Positions 1 through 10,573 of a stretch of 64,000 bases of DNA are shown piece by piece. Source of the DNA: Bradyrhizobium algeriense (GTDB lineage: Bacteria; Pseudomonadota; Alphaproteobacteria; Rhizobiales; Xanthobacteraceae). The position numbers were made by a program, and so were the translations under genes. Location: assembly GCF_036924595.1 (NCBI RefSeq), contig NZ_JAZHRV010000001.1, forward strand, positions 6,138,001 to 6,202,000, given 5' to 3'. The number at the start of each line of letters is the position of its first letter. Positions within the stretch are counted from its first letter, which is position 1. The notes under the pieces were generated by a model that ran no database searches, was not told the DNA's origin, and was given only the letters and a program-made list of their open reading frames with translations.

Positions 1-1
1 C

Positions 2-3000
2 GACAACGACCTGGTGGTGCAAACGCGATCGATGTATGGCGGGTCGCCGCGGGAGAAGGACTCGACGTTCGTCCTCGACCAGGGCGGCAAGGTCTCGCAC
101 TTCAACTATTTCAGCAACCCGCGGACTGCGAATGCGATCGTGAACGCGCTGGCGCTCAGCGCCGATCCGCCGGACGAATTTCGCGTCATCGGCCCGCTCT
201 CGTGGAGCGGGGAGTCGTCGACGGGGGTTCGGGCGGCACTGCAAGCGCGCGGTGCGGCCGCGGCCGCCGAGCTGCCTGCGCTCTTCATCTTGCCCGGCAT
301 ACTCGGCAGCAATTTGAAGATCGACAACGATCGTATCTGGCTCGGATGGCGCCTCGTCAACGGCTTGAAGCAGCTCGCTTACGATCCCAAGGGCACCAAT
401 ATCCTGCCGGACGGGCCGGTTGGCATCTACTACGACGACCTCGCGACGTTCTTCTTCGACGACCACGACGTGAAGCCGTTCGCCTTCGACTGGCGGCGCC
501 CGATGGCCGCCGAGGCCAAACGTCTCGCCGACGAAGTCGCCGCCGCCCTCGACGCGCGCAAAACATCGAAACAGCCGGTGCGGATCATCGCGCATTCGAT
601 GGGCGGCCTGGTTGCGCGGATGATGCAGATCGTCAGCCGCAGCACGTGGGACCGGATGATGGCGGCCGACGGCGCGCGCCTGTTGATGCTGGGGACGCCG
701 AACGGCGGCTCCTGGGCGCCGATGCAGGTCCTGTCGGGCGACGATACGTTCGGCAATCTCCTGACCAGCGTGGGCGCACCATTCGGCGGCAACGGGGCGC
801 GCAAGCTCATCGCCAATTTCCCCGGGATCCTGCAACTCCAGGCCGGCCTGCTGAACGGTCTCGGCACCGACGCAACCTGGAAAGATCTTGCAGCCGCCGA
901 TCTTGCGGCGGCGCGCAGGAACAACCCCTGGCACAATCTGCCGCTGCAATTTGCCCAGTTGGAGTGGGGAATTCCCACCCAGGACGTGCTCAACGAAGCG
1001 GTCGAACTGCGGCGCGCGCTCGATCGGCAGCGCGACACCGACCTCGCCTCGTTCGCACACAAGCTCCTGCTCGTCGTCGGCAAGGCGGAGTTCACGCCAG
1101 CGGGCTACCAGAAGTCGGACGACGGCGTGATGTATCTGGACGCGCCGGACCAGGGCGACGGCCGGGTGCTGCTCGACAGCGCCGTGCTGCCGGGGGTGGC
1201 CACCTGGGTCGTGGACGCTGATCATGGATCTCTGCCCCGGCACAAGGAAGCCTTCGGCGGATACCGCGACTTGCTCAGCATGGGCCGGACGGATCGCCTC
1301 TTCACGCTAACCGCGGCCCAGACCGCGCGGGGACAGGCGGAACCAACTGCCAAACCGCTGGTGCGAAGCCGTCCGTCACGACTGCCGGGCGGTGAAACAC
1401 CGCCACAGCGCGAAACCGACGTGCTGGCGCCCGCGGCCACGGCGCCCGCGCCGCAGGCGAAAACGCGGGCTGCGGGCCTGCACATCACCGTCATGAACGG
1501 CGATCTCACCTACGTCTCCGAGCCATTGCTGATCGGCCACTACCGCGCACTGCGCCTCACCGGCACGGAAGCGGTGATGGACCACGCGATCGGTGGCGCG
1601 ATGATCGCGTCACTCCAGCGGGGCCTCTATCCGGACGCGCCCGGCAGCCACCAGGTCTTCGTCAACGTCACGACCAATGCCGACAATCCCTGGCAATTGC
1701 CGCGGCCGGAGGCCGTCATCGTGGCCGGTCTCGGCGCCGAGGGCGAGCTGCGCGGATCGCATCTCGTGAATACCGTCCGGCAGGCGGTCATCGGATGGGC
1801 GCAGCGTCTGACGGAGCGGCGTCCCGTGCCGCCCGAATTCACGCTCGCGACGACACTGCTTGGCAGCGGCGGCAGCGGCATCACGGCGGGACAGGCGGCA
1901 CAACTCATCGCGCAGGGCGTGCGCGAGGCCAATGAACAGCTCGCCCGGGACGGCACCGCGCCGCCGCGCTGGCCGCGCGTGAGCCAGCTCAAGATCATCG
2001 AGCTGTTTCTCGACCGCGCCAGCGAAGCGTGGAACGCCCTCCGGGCGCTCGCGGCGGCGGACAGCGCCCGCTTCACCGTCGAACCGACCATCGCCGAAGG
2101 CATCGGCGCAATGCGCCGGCCCACGGATGCCGGATACCGCGGCGCCGACTACGATTTCATCAGCGCCATCATCCAGAAAACCGAGAACGAGCCGGAATCG
2201 ATCGTCTACACGGTGAATTCCAAGCGCGCACGCAGCGACGTGCGTCCCCAGTCCATGCAGGTGGGGCTCGTTCGAAACCTCGTGCTGACGGCCTCCAACA
2301 ACGCCAACACCGACGCGCAGATCGGACGCACGCTCTTCAGGCTGCTCGTCCCGGTCGATCTCGAGCCGTTCCTGGGCAGCAGCACGGAGACGGTGCTTGA
2401 GCTCGACACGAGCACCGCCGCCATCCCCTGGGAGGCGCTCGAGCCCTCCAAATCGGACGGAAAGTCGAGCGGACTGCCGTGGTCCATCCGCACCAAGCTG
2501 TTGCGCAAGTTGCGGACGCCGTCGCCGCCCACACGCGCGGTCACCGACGCTTCGGCCGACGACGACATTCTCGTGATCGGCGATCCCGCATGCGACCGAT
2601 TGGTCTATCCGCCGCTGATGGGCGCGCGGCGGGAGGCGACGAAGGTCGCGGACTGCCTGACTGAATTGGTCAACCCTCGCCACGTCCATCGGGTCATCAG
2701 CGGGCCCAAGCCCGGAGACGAAGAACCCGATCTGGGGACAGTGATCAACGCCTTGATCGACGGGGACTGGCGCATCATCCATATTGCCGGCCACGGCGAG
2801 CCGCCGACCGACGGCGTCACTCGCGGCGTCGTGCTGTCCGACGGCGCGTTCTTCGGGCCGCACGAGATCAAAGCGCTGCGCGTCATCCCCGAGCTGGTGT
2901 TCGTCAATTGCTGTCATCTGGCGGCAGACGCCCCGAAAAAGCTCTTCGAGCCGGTCAATTACAATCGCGCGGAATTCGCCTCGGGCGTGGCCCATGCGCT

Positions 3001-4411
3001 GATCGAGGGCGGCGTGCGCTGCGTGATCGCGGCCGGCTGGGCGGTGGACGACGAAGCGGCGAGCGTATTTGCCACGAGCTTCTACAAGGCCCTGCTCGGC
3101 GGGGACCGCTTCATCGACGCCGTCGCAACGGCACGGGAGAGCGCGCGCAGCAGCCGTAACAACACCTGGGCGGCCTATCAGTGCTACGGTGATCCGGACT
3201 GGCGCTTTCGGACACAGACCGGCGATGCCCAGAAGCCCACGTCGCGACCAGCGGGGCAAGAATTTTCCGGCATCGCGTCGGCTCCGGCCTTAATCGTCGC
3301 GCTCGAGCGGATCGCCGTCGAAACCGAATATCAGGGCAAGAAGCCCGAGGATCAGGCCGTCCGCCTGCACTACCTGGAACAGAAGTTCGCCCAGTACTGG
3401 GAGGGGCGCGGCAACGTTGCCGAAGCGTTCGGCACCGCATGGCTGAAAGCCAAGCGCTTCGACGAGGCGATCAAATGGTATCAGCGCGCGCGCGAGGCGC
3501 AGGACGGGACGGCATCCTTCGTCTCGATCGAACAATTGGCGAATGCCAGGATCCGCCTTGCGTGGGAGCGCGTCGAACGCGACGGCAAGACGATCGACCA
3601 GGCGCGCAAGGAGATCGAGGACGCGATGACGCTGCTCGACAGGCTGATTGCGCTCGCGCCGACCGTCGAGCGGGAAAGCCTCTATGGCTCCGGCTACAAG
3701 CGACTGGCCCTGCTCGAAGCGGCAGCGGCCGCCGCCGCGGCGAAGGCCGATGACCAGACCGCGACGGCAGCGGCAGAGGCCGCTGAAGCGGCCGCCATCG
3801 GACAGATGCTGACGCACTACGAGGCCGCGGAGACGATCGCCCGCAAATCGCCTTCCGCTTCCACCCTGGCGTTCTTCTACCCCGCGATGAACCGCATTGC
3901 CGCGCAGCTCGCGAGCAATGCAGGTACGCAAGCGATGGACAACGAAACCATCACCCTGGTGCGCAGCTCGATGGGCACTGTCGCGCCGGATTTCTGGTCC
4001 GTCGTCGGGCAAACTGAACTGGACATGTATGTGGCGATCGCGGCGAACTCGCTCGCGGAAAAAGCGGGTCCCCTGATCGAGAAGTTCCGTGAGCACCATA
4101 CACGGGTCGACAACACGCGGCTCTGGGGTTCCGTGTTCGACAATGCGACCTTCGTGCTGTCCAAATACCGCGCGCGTGCCAGTCAATCCGAAGCTGCGGC
4201 CGCGAAGCAGCTTCTCGATGCACTCGGCTCGCTGGCGGGTCGCGCTGCAGCGCCCGCATCCACGGGAAGCGGTGCGACGAAAGGCACTCCGAAAGCCGCG
4301 CCGGTGGGCAACACCAAGGCCGCCAAGAAGGCCAGGAAGATAAAGTTGAAGGCGAAGCCGGCCGGCGGAGCGCGGACGCAGCAAGGCAGCACGCCAAAGC
4401 GCAAACGGTGA
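2..4411 (+). CDS. Lipase-like alpha/beta hydrolase fused to CHAT caspase-like protease, 5' end outside window
   Basis: The frame is open to the window edge, so the N-terminus is missing; residue numbers here count from the GTG at 14. Residues ~85-420 look like an LCAT/lipase-type alpha/beta hydrolase, with nucleophile elbow AHSMGG (Ser195). Residues ~485-690 carry a Rossmann-like segment faintly resembling the N-terminal domain of M17 aminopeptidases. Residues ~840-1065 form a CHAT domain (caspase-HetF associated with TPRs), with the catalytic dyad in IAGHGE (His927) and VNCCHLA (Cys966 or Cys967). A TPR-like helical part follows ([20 protein letters not shown]), and a Lys/Ala-rich basic tail ends the protein. 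CHAT proteases act in bacterial effector and cell-death pathways. Here a lipase-like domain sits on the same chain and a metacaspase gene starts 58 bp downstream, which suggests a shared pathway. The family call is firm; substrate and role are unknown. Confidence 0.85.
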   Translation, partial: DNDLVVQTRSMYGGSPREKDSTFVLDQGGKVSHFNYFSNPRTANAIVNALALSADPPDEFRVIGPLSWSGESSTGVRAALQARGAAAAAELPALFILPGILGSNLKIDNDRIWLGWRLVNGLKQLAYDPKGTNILPDGPVGIYYDDLATFFFDDHDVKPFAFDWRRPMAAEAKRLADEVAAALDARKTSKQPVRIIAHSMGGLVARMMQIVSRSTWDRMMAADGARLLMLGTPNGGSWAPMQVLSGDDTFGNLLTSVGAPFGGNGARKLIANFPGILQLQAGLLNGLGTDATWKDLAAADLAAARRNNPWHNLPLQFAQLEWGIPTQDVLNEAVELRRALDRQRDTDLASFAHKLLLVVGKAEFTPAGYQKSDDGVMYLDAPDQGDGRVLLDSAVLPGVATWVVDADHGSLPRHKEAFGGYRDLLSMGRTDRLFTLTAAQTARGQAEPTAKPLVRSRPSRLPGGETPPQRETDVLAPAATAPAPQAKTRAAGLHITVMNGDLTYVSEPLLIGHYRALRLTGTEAVMDHAIGGAMIASLQRGLYPDAPGSHQVFVNVTTNADNPWQLPRPEAVIVAGLGAEGELRGSHLVNTVRQAVIGWAQRLTERRPVPPEFTLATTLLGSGGSGITAGQAAQLIAQGVREANEQLARDGTAPPRWPRVSQLKIIELFLDRASEAWNALRALAAADSARFTVEPTIAEGIGAMRRPTDAGYRGADYDFISAIIQKTENEPESIVYTVNSKRARSDVRPQSMQVGLVRNLVLTASNNANTDAQIGRTLFRLLVPVDLEPFLGSSTETVLELDTSTAAIPWEALEPSKSDGKSSGLPWSIRTKLLRKLRTPSPPTRAVTDASADDDILVIGDPACDRLVYPPLMGARREATKVADCLTELVNPRHVHRVISGPKPGDEEPDLGTVINALIDGDWRIIHIAGHGEPPTDGVTRGVVLSDGAFFGPHEIKALRVIPELVFVNCCHLAADAPKKLFEPVNYNRAEFASGVAHALIEGGVRCVIAAGWAVDDEAASVFATSFYKALLGGDRFIDAVATARESARSSRNNTWAAYQCYGDPDWRFRTQTGDAQKPTSRPAGQEFSGIASAPALIVALERIAVETEYQGKKPEDQAVRLHYLEQKFAQYWEGRGNVAEAFGTAWLKAKRFDEAIKWYQRAREAQDGTASFVSIEQLANARIRLAWERVERDGKTIDQARKEIEDAMTLLDRLIALAPTVERESLYGSGYKRLALLEAAAAAAAAKADDQTATAAAEAAEAAAIGQMLTHYEAAETIARKSPSASTLAFFYPAMNRIAAQLASNAGTQAMDNETITLVRSSMGTVAPDFWSVVGQTELDMYVAIAANSLAEKAGPLIEKFREHHTRVDNTRLWGSVFDNATFVLSKYRARASQSEAAAAKQLLDALGSLAGRAAAPASTGSGATKGTPKAAPVGNTKAAKKARKIKLKAKPAGGARTQQGSTPKRKR

Positions 4412-4469
4412 CCGCTCGGTCCAGCATCGTCGACCCGGCGGCTTCATAATGTCTGGAAGGAGGATCCAA

Positions 4470-5366
4470 ATGGCGAAGACGGCAGAGCACAAGGCGAAGG
4501 CGGTATCGATCCATATCGGGCTGAACTCCGTTGACCCGAAGCACTACGCGGGCTGGAGCGGGGACCTCCTCGCCTGCGAGTTCGACGCCAACGACATGGC
4601 GGCGATCGCGCACGACGCCGGCATGAAATCGACGCTGCTGCTCACCACCAAGGCGACGCGGGCGAATGTGCTCGCAGCCGTGAGAGCCGCATCCAAGAAG
4701 CTGCAGGCGGGCGATCTGCTGTTCGTGACCTATTCCGGGCATGGCGGCCAGATCGACGACGTGAGCGGCGAAGAAGAAGAGGACAAGAAGGACGAAACCT
4801 GGTGCCTCTATGATGGCGAGCTCATCGACGACGAGGTGTTTTTGGAGTTGAGCCGCATTGCCGCGGGCGTGCGGGTGTTGGTCCTCTCCGACAGTTGCCA
4901 CAGCGGCACCGTGATACGCGCGCGGGTTCCGGAAGGCAGTACGGCCGGGCGATCAAAGATGATGCCGCCTTCCGTCGCGATGCGGACCTATCGTGAGCAT
5001 CAGGCCTTCTACGACAAGCTTCAGCGCGACGTGGCCGAGGCCGCGGGAAAGGCGTCCGTGCCGACGCCGGACAGCGCATTGGCGCGCGTTGCCGTCAGCA
5101 AGCGGCTGACCGCCATCGCCAACGAGTGCAAGGCGGCCGTGATCCTGATATCGGGCTGCCAGGACAACCAGACGTCCCTGGACGGCGATCACAACGGCGC
5201 GTTCACCGAGCAACTGCTTCGGGTGTGGAATCACGGCGCATTCAAGGGCAATCACGCCAAGTTCCACGCAGCCATCAAGGCGCGGATGCCCCGCACCCAA
5301 GTGCCCAACCTCTTCACCCTCGGTCCGGTCGGGAAGCTCCTGACCGAGCGGCCGTTCACTCCGTGA
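4470..5366 (+). CDS. Metacaspase (caspase-family peptidase C14)
   Basis: This is a 298-aa cysteine peptidase of the prokaryotic metacaspase/orthocaspase type. The caspase catalytic dyad is clear: YSGHGG (His91) and DSCHSG (Cys143). An acidic stretch [13 protein letters not shown] lies after the His, where metacaspases often bind calcium, though calcium dependence is only inferred. Such enzymes cleave after Arg or Lys. There is no signal peptide, so it is probably cytoplasmic. The upstream ATG at 4449 is less likely, because GGAAGGAGG at 4455-4463 is an ideal ribosome binding site for the ATG at 4470 (6-nt spacing). It lies directly downstream of the lipase-CHAT gene, giving two caspase-fold proteases in one probable operon that ends at the terminator at 5398. 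Confidence 0.9.
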   Translation: MAKTAEHKAKAVSIHIGLNSVDPKHYAGWSGDLLACEFDANDMAAIAHDAGMKSTLLLTTKATRANVLAAVRAASKKLQAGDLLFVTYSGHGGQIDDVSGEEEEDKKDETWCLYDGELIDDEVFLELSRIAAGVRVLVLSDSCHSGTVIRARVPEGSTAGRSKMMPPSVAMRTYREHQAFYDKLQRDVAEAAGKASVPTPDSALARVAVSKRLTAIANECKAAVILISGCQDNQTSLDGDHNGAFTEQLLRVWNHGAFKGNHAKFHAAIKARMPRTQVPNLFTLGPVGKLLTERPFTP

Positions 5367-5397
5367 GACGCCTGCCGCGCAACGAGCTGCGCAAAGA

Positions 5398-5425
5398 AAA
5401 AGCCGCCTCAAACGGGCGGCTTTTT
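5398..5425. terminator. Bidirectional rho-independent terminator
   Basis: AAAAGCCGCC at 5398-5407 pairs with GGCGGCTTTTT at 5415-5425, with a T tract on both strands. It can end the metacaspase operon on the plus strand. Before the island inserted, it could also have ended the tRNA-fMet transcript on the minus strand, since the tRNA 3' remnant lies 32 bp away. Confidence 0.85.
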
Positions 5426-5455
5426 CATCGGACTGCTGAGCGTTCAGCAGGATAT

Positions 5456-5501
5456 TTGGTTGCGGGGATAGGATTTGAACCTATGACCTTCAGGTTATGA
5501 G
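5456..5501. repeat. Left attachment site, tRNA-fMet 3' fragment
   Basis: This 46-bp stretch is identical to 62659-62704. It contains the anticodon loop to the CCA end of tRNA-fMet, reading on the minus strand. The 5' half of the tRNA is absent here: the bases after 5501 do not continue the tRNA. It is the chromosomal remnant left by island insertion. Confidence 0.92.
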
Positions 5502-5616
5502 GGTAACTTCAACACGCGCTAACCCATTGTTCTAACGAAACTTGGCAACCATCATGTGCCGCTGGTGTGCCAAAGCCGCGCCGGCGACCCACTGATCAAG
5601 CAAACTGCGAGGTATG

Positions 5617-6783
5617 TTAGGCGAATAGACCCTTGGCAATTTGGTCCATTGCCCTCTTGTGATCATCGCTAGGAAACAGATGCCCGTACCTGTCCATGGT
5701 GACTTGCAGCGAAGCATGGCCCGCGAACGTCTGTACTGTCTTCGGCGCGAACCCGGCTTCTATCCAACTCGACACTGCAAAGTGTCGAAGCGCGTGCCAA
5801 TTAAAACGACGGGGAGGTGCAGGAAAACGGGTCGGGTCCCTCAGATAGGCAGCCTCAAGGCGGTCAAAAAGAGGACCGAAGCGGCGCTTAGTCAGGTTGT
5901 CATGACTTGTGTGATTGCCGTTGTCATTCGGAAAAACTAGATCATCCGGCGTCTTAAATTTCGATCTCAGTTTCCACGTTTTCAACATCGCCGTCAGTTG
6001 GCTGGAAATCGGAACAGTTCGCACTCCAGCTGCGCTTTTCGGTACACCTTCCTCGCCATAGGCATCAACGCGGCGGCCAATGTGGAGATGGCCACTTTCT
6101 AGATCAACATCGCGCCAACGGACGGCCCATTGCTCCCCAGCTCGAACCCCCGTGGACGCTGCAAAGGTTAGCTTGATCCTTAAATCCTCATCCGCACCGC
6201 TGAGCGTAGCCCCCATGTCAGACTTCGACGGCGGGACAACTTTCTTTGATCCTTCATCACGAGGACCAATGACCCTCGTTCCGTGGGCCGCGTTGGCTGA
6301 TATCCAGTCTTGAGAAACGGCATACGCGAGGGCACTGTGCAGCGTTGCCAGAATCTTTCTGGTAGTTGGAACCGTTACGCCGGCGCTGCGGAGGCGGTCT
6401 CGAAAATCTCCAACGGATCGAGCAGTGAGTTGCGATAGCTTGCGGTTACCTAGCCCGTGATCAGGATGCAGAATATGATTGCTGGCGTGCCCCTTGTAGA
6501 CCGCGAGCATTTTGCGCGTCATCCGCTCATCGCGCTCATATCGGCCAGCGCAGTGCTCTAGGAAGCTCTCGCAAACCTCTTTGACAGTGACCTTGTCGGC
6601 AGCCGCTCGATACGTACCCGCCTGCATCTGGCCTTCGACCTGAATGCGAAAGGCATCTGCCGCCTTCTTACTCAGGTAATGCTTCCGTTGCCGGACGCCT
6701 CGACTATCGGCGTAGTCGACAACCCACGCGGCCTTGGTCTCGCCGCTCGTCGCTTTCCATGTGCGCCTGCGAACCGATGCCAT
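5617..6783 (-). CDS. Tyrosine site-specific integrase
   Basis: This 388-aa phage-type tyrosine recombinase probably integrates and excises the island at tRNA-fMet. An N-terminal arm and SAM-like core-binding region (~65-165) is followed by the catalytic domain with Arg214 (TGVRAGEQ), a Lys near 249, the H-x-x-R box HALRHF (His330, Arg333), His356 (FAGH) and nucleophile Tyr366 (TMDRYGHLF). All catalytic residues are present and the length is normal, so it looks functional. A GGGAGTGG-type ribosome binding site precedes the ATG. The gene points toward the left attachment site and ends 115 bp from it, the usual position for an island integrase. A small HTH protein of the AlpA/excisionase type lies about 0.6 kb further in. 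Confidence 0.94.
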   Translation of the reverse strand: MASVRRRTWKATSGETKAAWVVDYADSRGVRQRKHYLSKKAADAFRIQVEGQMQAGTYRAAADKVTVKEVCESFLEHCAGRYERDERMTRKMLAVYKGHASNHILHPDHGLGNRKLSQLTARSVGDFRDRLRSAGVTVPTTRKILATLHSALAYAVSQDWISANAAHGTRVIGPRDEGSKKVVPPSKSDMGATLSGADEDLRIKLTFAASTGVRAGEQWAVRWRDVDLESGHLHIGRRVDAYGEEGVPKSAAGVRTVPISSQLTAMLKTWKLRSKFKTPDDLVFPNDNGNHTSHDNLTKRRFGPLFDRLEAAYLRDPTRFPAPPRRFNWHALRHFAVSSWIEAGFAPKTVQTFAGHASLQVTMDRYGHLFPSDDHKRAMDQIAKGLFA

Positions 6784-6858
6784 GATCAGCTACCACTCCC
6801 TACATTGGCCGGTCGGGCATGGTGCATGGACCATCGCGACTTCAGCCGCACACGTCGC

Positions 6859-7284
6859 TCATTGATCTTCATGGTCCGTAATTTTTATGAGCCGGGCGTA
6901 GGTACGTCCAACGACGTCGGGTGGGTCATCGCCATTTCCATCTGGACGCTGATTTTCGCTGCCTTCAAGCAAGTATCGCGAGAGAAGTTCGACCACACCG
7001 GCTTTGAACGCCGACAACGCATACGAGTGCTCGTACCACTCTGTGCCTAGGTCGCGCGCGAGCATGTCAGCGAGCTTCCCAACAGCTGCAAGAAATCGGT
7101 TCGTCTCACGTCCCTGCGAGAGATACGACAACTGCAGTCGCTGCCGTATCTCAGCGCTCAATCCCTGATCACTCGCCTGAGCGTCCGATTTCAATCGAGC
7201 GACCAGTTCCGGAGGCAACACTACGGCCGTGTGAAGCATCGGGTTCTCGGCACGAGGGCGTCCACTTTTTCTCTTTTCTTTCAA
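6859..7284 (-). CDS. Ribbon-helix-helix DNA-binding regulator
   Basis: The N-terminal part has an Arc/CopG-type ribbon-helix-helix signature: a short beta strand (LHTAVVLPPELVARL) followed by two helices ending in GLSAEIRQRLQLS. This fold binds operator DNA as a dimer. The rest is helical and unassigned (to about residue 141). I chose the TTG at 7284 because AGGAGAAGG lies six bases upstream; the GTG at 7320 has no ribosome binding site. It is divergent from the AlpA-like gene at 7407, and an inverted repeat sits between the two, so it probably represses the island's excision or replication genes and itself. That role is inferred from position. Confidence 0.72.
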   Translation of the reverse strand: MKEKRKSGRPRAENPMLHTAVVLPPELVARLKSDAQASDQGLSAEIRQRLQLSYLSQGRETNRFLAAVGKLADMLARDLGTEWYEHSYALSAFKAGVVELLSRYLLEGSENQRPDGNGDDPPDVVGRTYARLIKITDHEDQ

Positions 7285-7320
7285 AGGATTACCTTCTCCT
7301 GAATGATCGGTGCTGCCCAC

Positions 7321-7406
7321 GCTATTGACTGTTAAGCTATACTTATTATGTTGAAAGTCAATGAAAAACGTATATTACGTAGCATAATAAATCATAGGAT
7401 AGCACC
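7321..7406. promoter_or_regulatory. AT-rich divergent control region with inverted repeat
   Basis: This is a strongly AT-rich gap between the ribbon-helix-helix gene (minus) and the AlpA-like gene (plus). TTATTATG at 7343-7350 is repeated inverted as CATAATAA at 7383-7390, 40 bp centre to centre. That arrangement suits a dimeric repressor acting on divergent promoters. No promoter boxes are assigned with certainty. Confidence 0.5.
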
Positions 7407-7616
7407 ATGAAGCCCGCAGTTCATAAAAAAACACAATTGAAACAGGTAGTTAATGGCATCGAGCGCCAGACTTATACAATCGAAGAGGCGGCCAAAATCC
7501 TGGGCATCTGCCGTGCAGTCGCCTACCGGAAGGGAGTGCTCCCTACCGTTCAGATCGCAGGTCGTCGCCTCGTTCCGAAGGTGGCCCTGGACAGGATGTT
7601 GGCCGAGACAGCGTGA
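7407..7616 (+). CDS. AlpA/excisionase-like HTH protein
   Basis: This 69-aa protein has one winged-helix/MerR-like DNA-binding domain of the AlpA/excisionase type: TYTIEEAAKILGICRAVAYR, a short turn, then PTVQIAGRRLVPKVALDRML. Proteins of this kind act as recombination directionality factors or as activators of integrase and primase genes in integrative elements. Its stop codon overlaps the GTG of the primase gene (GTGA), so the two are translationally coupled. Whether it serves as excisionase or transcription factor cannot be told from sequence. Confidence 0.78.
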   Translation: MKPAVHKKTQLKQVVNGIERQTYTIEEAAKILGICRAVAYRKGVLPTVQIAGRRLVPKVALDRMLAETA

Positions 7617-10573
7617 GAGCGTTCGGGATGTTGAATGCTAATCCAAATCAACGGGCCCCTGCACGAGGCGCCGACGCAGACGTAAGCGGAGCCGCCGCCC
7701 TCCGGGTACATGCGTCTGCGTCCGTCGATACCGGGCTCAGTGATCTGGACGGAACGTTGGGGCCTGTCCAGCAGACCCAGCCGACGCTCGACACCGTGAC
7801 TGACACCGGCAAGCCCGAGGACCCAGACGCCGGTCTGGACGCTCGCATAGCTACCCTCTTGCTGAAGAAGCCGACAACTGATCGGAATGCCGTACAGGCC
7901 TTCATGGCCGCCGTTGTGCCATGGCCCGCATCCCCCAATGACGCGGGCTGGGTCAACTTGCACTGGTCCTTTCCGGACAAGAACAGCACGGCCGTGCCGA
8001 AGACCAACGTCCTGAAGGGCGGCAAGCCCTGTAAGAACATCGCGGACTTCATGACGGACGTGGCGTGGCGGCTGCAGCGCCCCGAGGGTTTCAAGGACAT
8101 GTTCTTCTGCACGTCGATGCAGCGAGACCATAAGACCAGCCCGAATGGTACGAGGCGCGCTGCCAAGTCTGGAGCCGCTGCGCTGGCCCTGACGTCGATC
8201 TGGGTGGACATTGATGTCAAGGCGGGTGACCCAAAGCACTATCACACCGAGGCCGAGGCGCTGAAGGCGATCCTGCTGTTTGCGAAGACAGTGAGGCTTC
8301 CAGACCCGAGCGCCATCGTGCGCTCTGGGGGTGGTCTTCACATCTATTGGATCAGCCGCGAGGCGCTCAGCCCACAGGAGTGGCTGCCATACGCGCAGGG
8401 GCTCAAGACCCTGCTGCGTGCCAACAACGTCCTCGCCGATACCGTCGTCACCACGGACGCAGCGCGCCTCCTGCGGGTACCCGGCACGCTCAATCACAAG
8501 CCGAAGTATCCGCAACCAATGCCAGTCGGACTAGTTGATGGTCTGCCTCTGGCGGTCTACGACTTCCCTAAGCATCTGATGTTTCTGCAGCAGTTCGCCG
8601 GACCGATGGTGGCGCCGACAGCCGCGCCAGCCCAGCACTCGATCTGGGCAGATGACCCAACAGTCCCGCCCTGTGCGCGTGACAGCTTCAAGAACGGCCC
8701 TGCGGCTGCGTTCGCTATGCTCAAGGATGAGCCCGATCTCAACGCAGGGATCGACAAGCACGAGGATCACAAGCTCGACCCCCGGCCAATCTTTACGAAA
8801 TGCGGCTTCTACCGGGATGCCCTACTGAACGGCGGGAAGGACTACGACAACTTTCTCTGGCATCTCTCGATCCTTGGCACCACGTTCATGCAGAATGGCA
8901 ATGCCATCGCACACGCGATTTCTAAAGACCACGCGACCTATTCCGAGGACGGTACACAGAAGGAGTACGATCGGGCGGTGGCTGAGCGGGCTGATCGAGG
9001 ATTTGGATGGCCGAGCTGCATCACCATTGCAGGCGCTGGCTGCGAAGCGTGCAAGACGTGCCCGCTCCTCGCAAAAGGAAAGTCGCCCCTTAACATTAAG
9101 GCGGATATTACCGCCACGGTAAATCCTGCGGACGAGGTCACATCGCAAGCCAAAGTGAACCCCGGGAGCAATTCCGGCTATCAACATCTCCCTAATCCGG
9201 CCATGCGCCTTATGGGTCTGCGTGATCAAGGCGCCGATATCGACACACTGTTTGCCGTAATGAACGAGGCATTCGCGGTTACAAAATACGGTGGGCAGAT
9301 TGTGATTGCCTTGCTGTTTGGTAATGACATCAGTTTCATGACCATCGATGACTTCCACAAGATGTTCGCCAATCTGGTGATCTTCAAACAGACAGCTACG
9401 ACAACGGAAACCATCAAAGTGAGCAGGCGATGGTTCGAGTGGACGGGGCGCCGGCAATATCTCGGACGCGGCGTAGTATTCGAGCCGGGCGGTCCGCTCG
9501 ATATTCCAAACGACATGCTCAACCTTTGGCGCGGCTTCGGCGTAACTCCTAAACCCGGTAACTGGGCCTTGTTGCGCTCGCACATGCTCAATGTAGTGTG
9601 CTCAGGAAACCAGCAGCATTTTGATTATCTGCTGAGGCTGTTGGCATATCGCGTGCAGCATCTTGGCACACAAACTGGGGTGGCGGTCGCATTGCTCGGC
9701 GCCCCAGGGGCAGGCAAAGGCGTCCTCGCCCGAACATTCGGCCATTTCTTTGGGAAGCACTTTGCTCATATCACCCACGGAGATCAGCTCACTGGTCGTT
9801 TCAATGCGGCCCTCGGTACGGCCTCTACGGTGTTCTTGGACGAAGCCCTGTGGGCTGGTGACAAGAAAGGCGAAGGCGTCCTGAAGGCTCTCATCACGGA
9901 GCCGCAGTTTCAGCTAGAGGCCAAGTTCCGTGATCCAATTATGGTCAAGAACTTGCTCTTCATCATGGTCGCGTCCAACAACGAGTGGGCTATCCCGGCT
10001 GGCATGGGCGATCGTCGCTGGTTCGTACTCGATGTTGCCGACACCTACGCCGGATTGGGCCATCAGACCTATTTCGCTCCGCTCTACGCCGAGATCGAAA
10101 ACGGCGGGGCTGCTGCGATGCTGCATGACCTGCTTAACATGGACCTCAAGGCGTTTGATGTTCGGGCTATCCCACATACGGCTGCTAAAGCAAAACAGCA
10201 GGCGCTCTCATTACACGGTGCGCTGGCGTGGCTTTACGACGTCCTGCAGGAGGGCTCCATCAGCAGCGAGCAGTGGCAGGACGGCGGTCTGACCATAGAC
10301 ACCGATCGCGCCTATATGTGCTACGTAGAGTTCAGCAAACGCCAGCGCGACTGGAAACCTGAGATTAAATCAGTATGGTCAAAAAATATTCGGGCTGCCC
10401 TTGGTTCGCACATTAATCCTACTCGACCGACTAAGGGTAACACGCGCGTCCGCTCATTCCAGTTCGCGCCCCTCGACGACTGCCGGCGGCAGTTTGCATC
10501 CCACCTGTGCGCCCCAGACTTGGAATGGGAGATGGAGGGCCAACCAGACTATCAATCAGAGGAAACCGGCTAG
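7613..10573 (+). CDS. Primase-helicase of integrative-element type (DUF5906-like)
   Basis: This protein of up to 986 aa probably starts island replication. The N-terminal half resembles an archaeo-eukaryotic primase/RepB-type domain: WVDIDVK with paired Asp199 and Asp201, then SGGGLHIYW and LRVPGTLNHK. A Cys-rich patch follows around residues 475-490 (AGCEACKTCPLL), suggesting a zinc site. The C-terminal half is a helicase-like ATPase with Walker A GAPGAGKG (Lys702), Walker B TVFLDEA, a sensor-like MVASNNEW and the arginine-rich GMGDRRWFVLD, as in P4/VapE/DUF5906 proteins. The GTG at 7613 overlaps the previous stop; the ATG at 7628 is an alternative start. The repeat field after its stop may be the origin it acts on. 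Confidence 0.88.
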   Translation: MRAFGMLNANPNQRAPARGADADVSGAAALRVHASASVDTGLSDLDGTLGPVQQTQPTLDTVTDTGKPEDPDAGLDARIATLLLKKPTTDRNAVQAFMAAVVPWPASPNDAGWVNLHWSFPDKNSTAVPKTNVLKGGKPCKNIADFMTDVAWRLQRPEGFKDMFFCTSMQRDHKTSPNGTRRAAKSGAAALALTSIWVDIDVKAGDPKHYHTEAEALKAILLFAKTVRLPDPSAIVRSGGGLHIYWISREALSPQEWLPYAQGLKTLLRANNVLADTVVTTDAARLLRVPGTLNHKPKYPQPMPVGLVDGLPLAVYDFPKHLMFLQQFAGPMVAPTAAPAQHSIWADDPTVPPCARDSFKNGPAAAFAMLKDEPDLNAGIDKHEDHKLDPRPIFTKCGFYRDALLNGGKDYDNFLWHLSILGTTFMQNGNAIAHAISKDHATYSEDGTQKEYDRAVAERADRGFGWPSCITIAGAGCEACKTCPLLAKGKSPLNIKADITATVNPADEVTSQAKVNPGSNSGYQHLPNPAMRLMGLRDQGADIDTLFAVMNEAFAVTKYGGQIVIALLFGNDISFMTIDDFHKMFANLVIFKQTATTTETIKVSRRWFEWTGRRQYLGRGVVFEPGGPLDIPNDMLNLWRGFGVTPKPGNWALLRSHMLNVVCSGNQQHFDYLLRLLAYRVQHLGTQTGVAVALLGAPGAGKGVLARTFGHFFGKHFAHITHGDQLTGRFNAALGTASTVFLDEALWAGDKKGEGVLKALITEPQFQLEAKFRDPIMVKNLLFIMVASNNEWAIPAGMGDRRWFVLDVADTYAGLGHQTYFAPLYAEIENGGAAAMLHDLLNMDLKAFDVRAIPHTAAKAKQQALSLHGALAWLYDVLQEGSISSEQWQDGGLTIDTDRAYMCYVEFSKRQRDWKPEIKSVWSKNIRAALGSHINPTRPTKGNTRVRSFQFAPLDDCRRQFASHLCAPDLEWEMEGQPDYQSEETG

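Noticed and set aside
202..1221. Long Arg-rich frame inside the lipase-CHAT gene
   Set aside because: Out-of-frame shadow of GC-rich coding DNA; no motif, while the overlapping frame has lipase and CHAT motifs.
1610..3259. 549-residue minus-strand frame over the CHAT region
   Set aside because: Antisense shadow; composition is typical of the reverse frame of GC-rich genes and no domain is recognisable.
5456..5501. Second tRNA gene at the left end
   Set aside because: Only the 3' half matches; the sequence beyond the anticodon loop does not form D or acceptor arms, so it is an attachment-site fragment.
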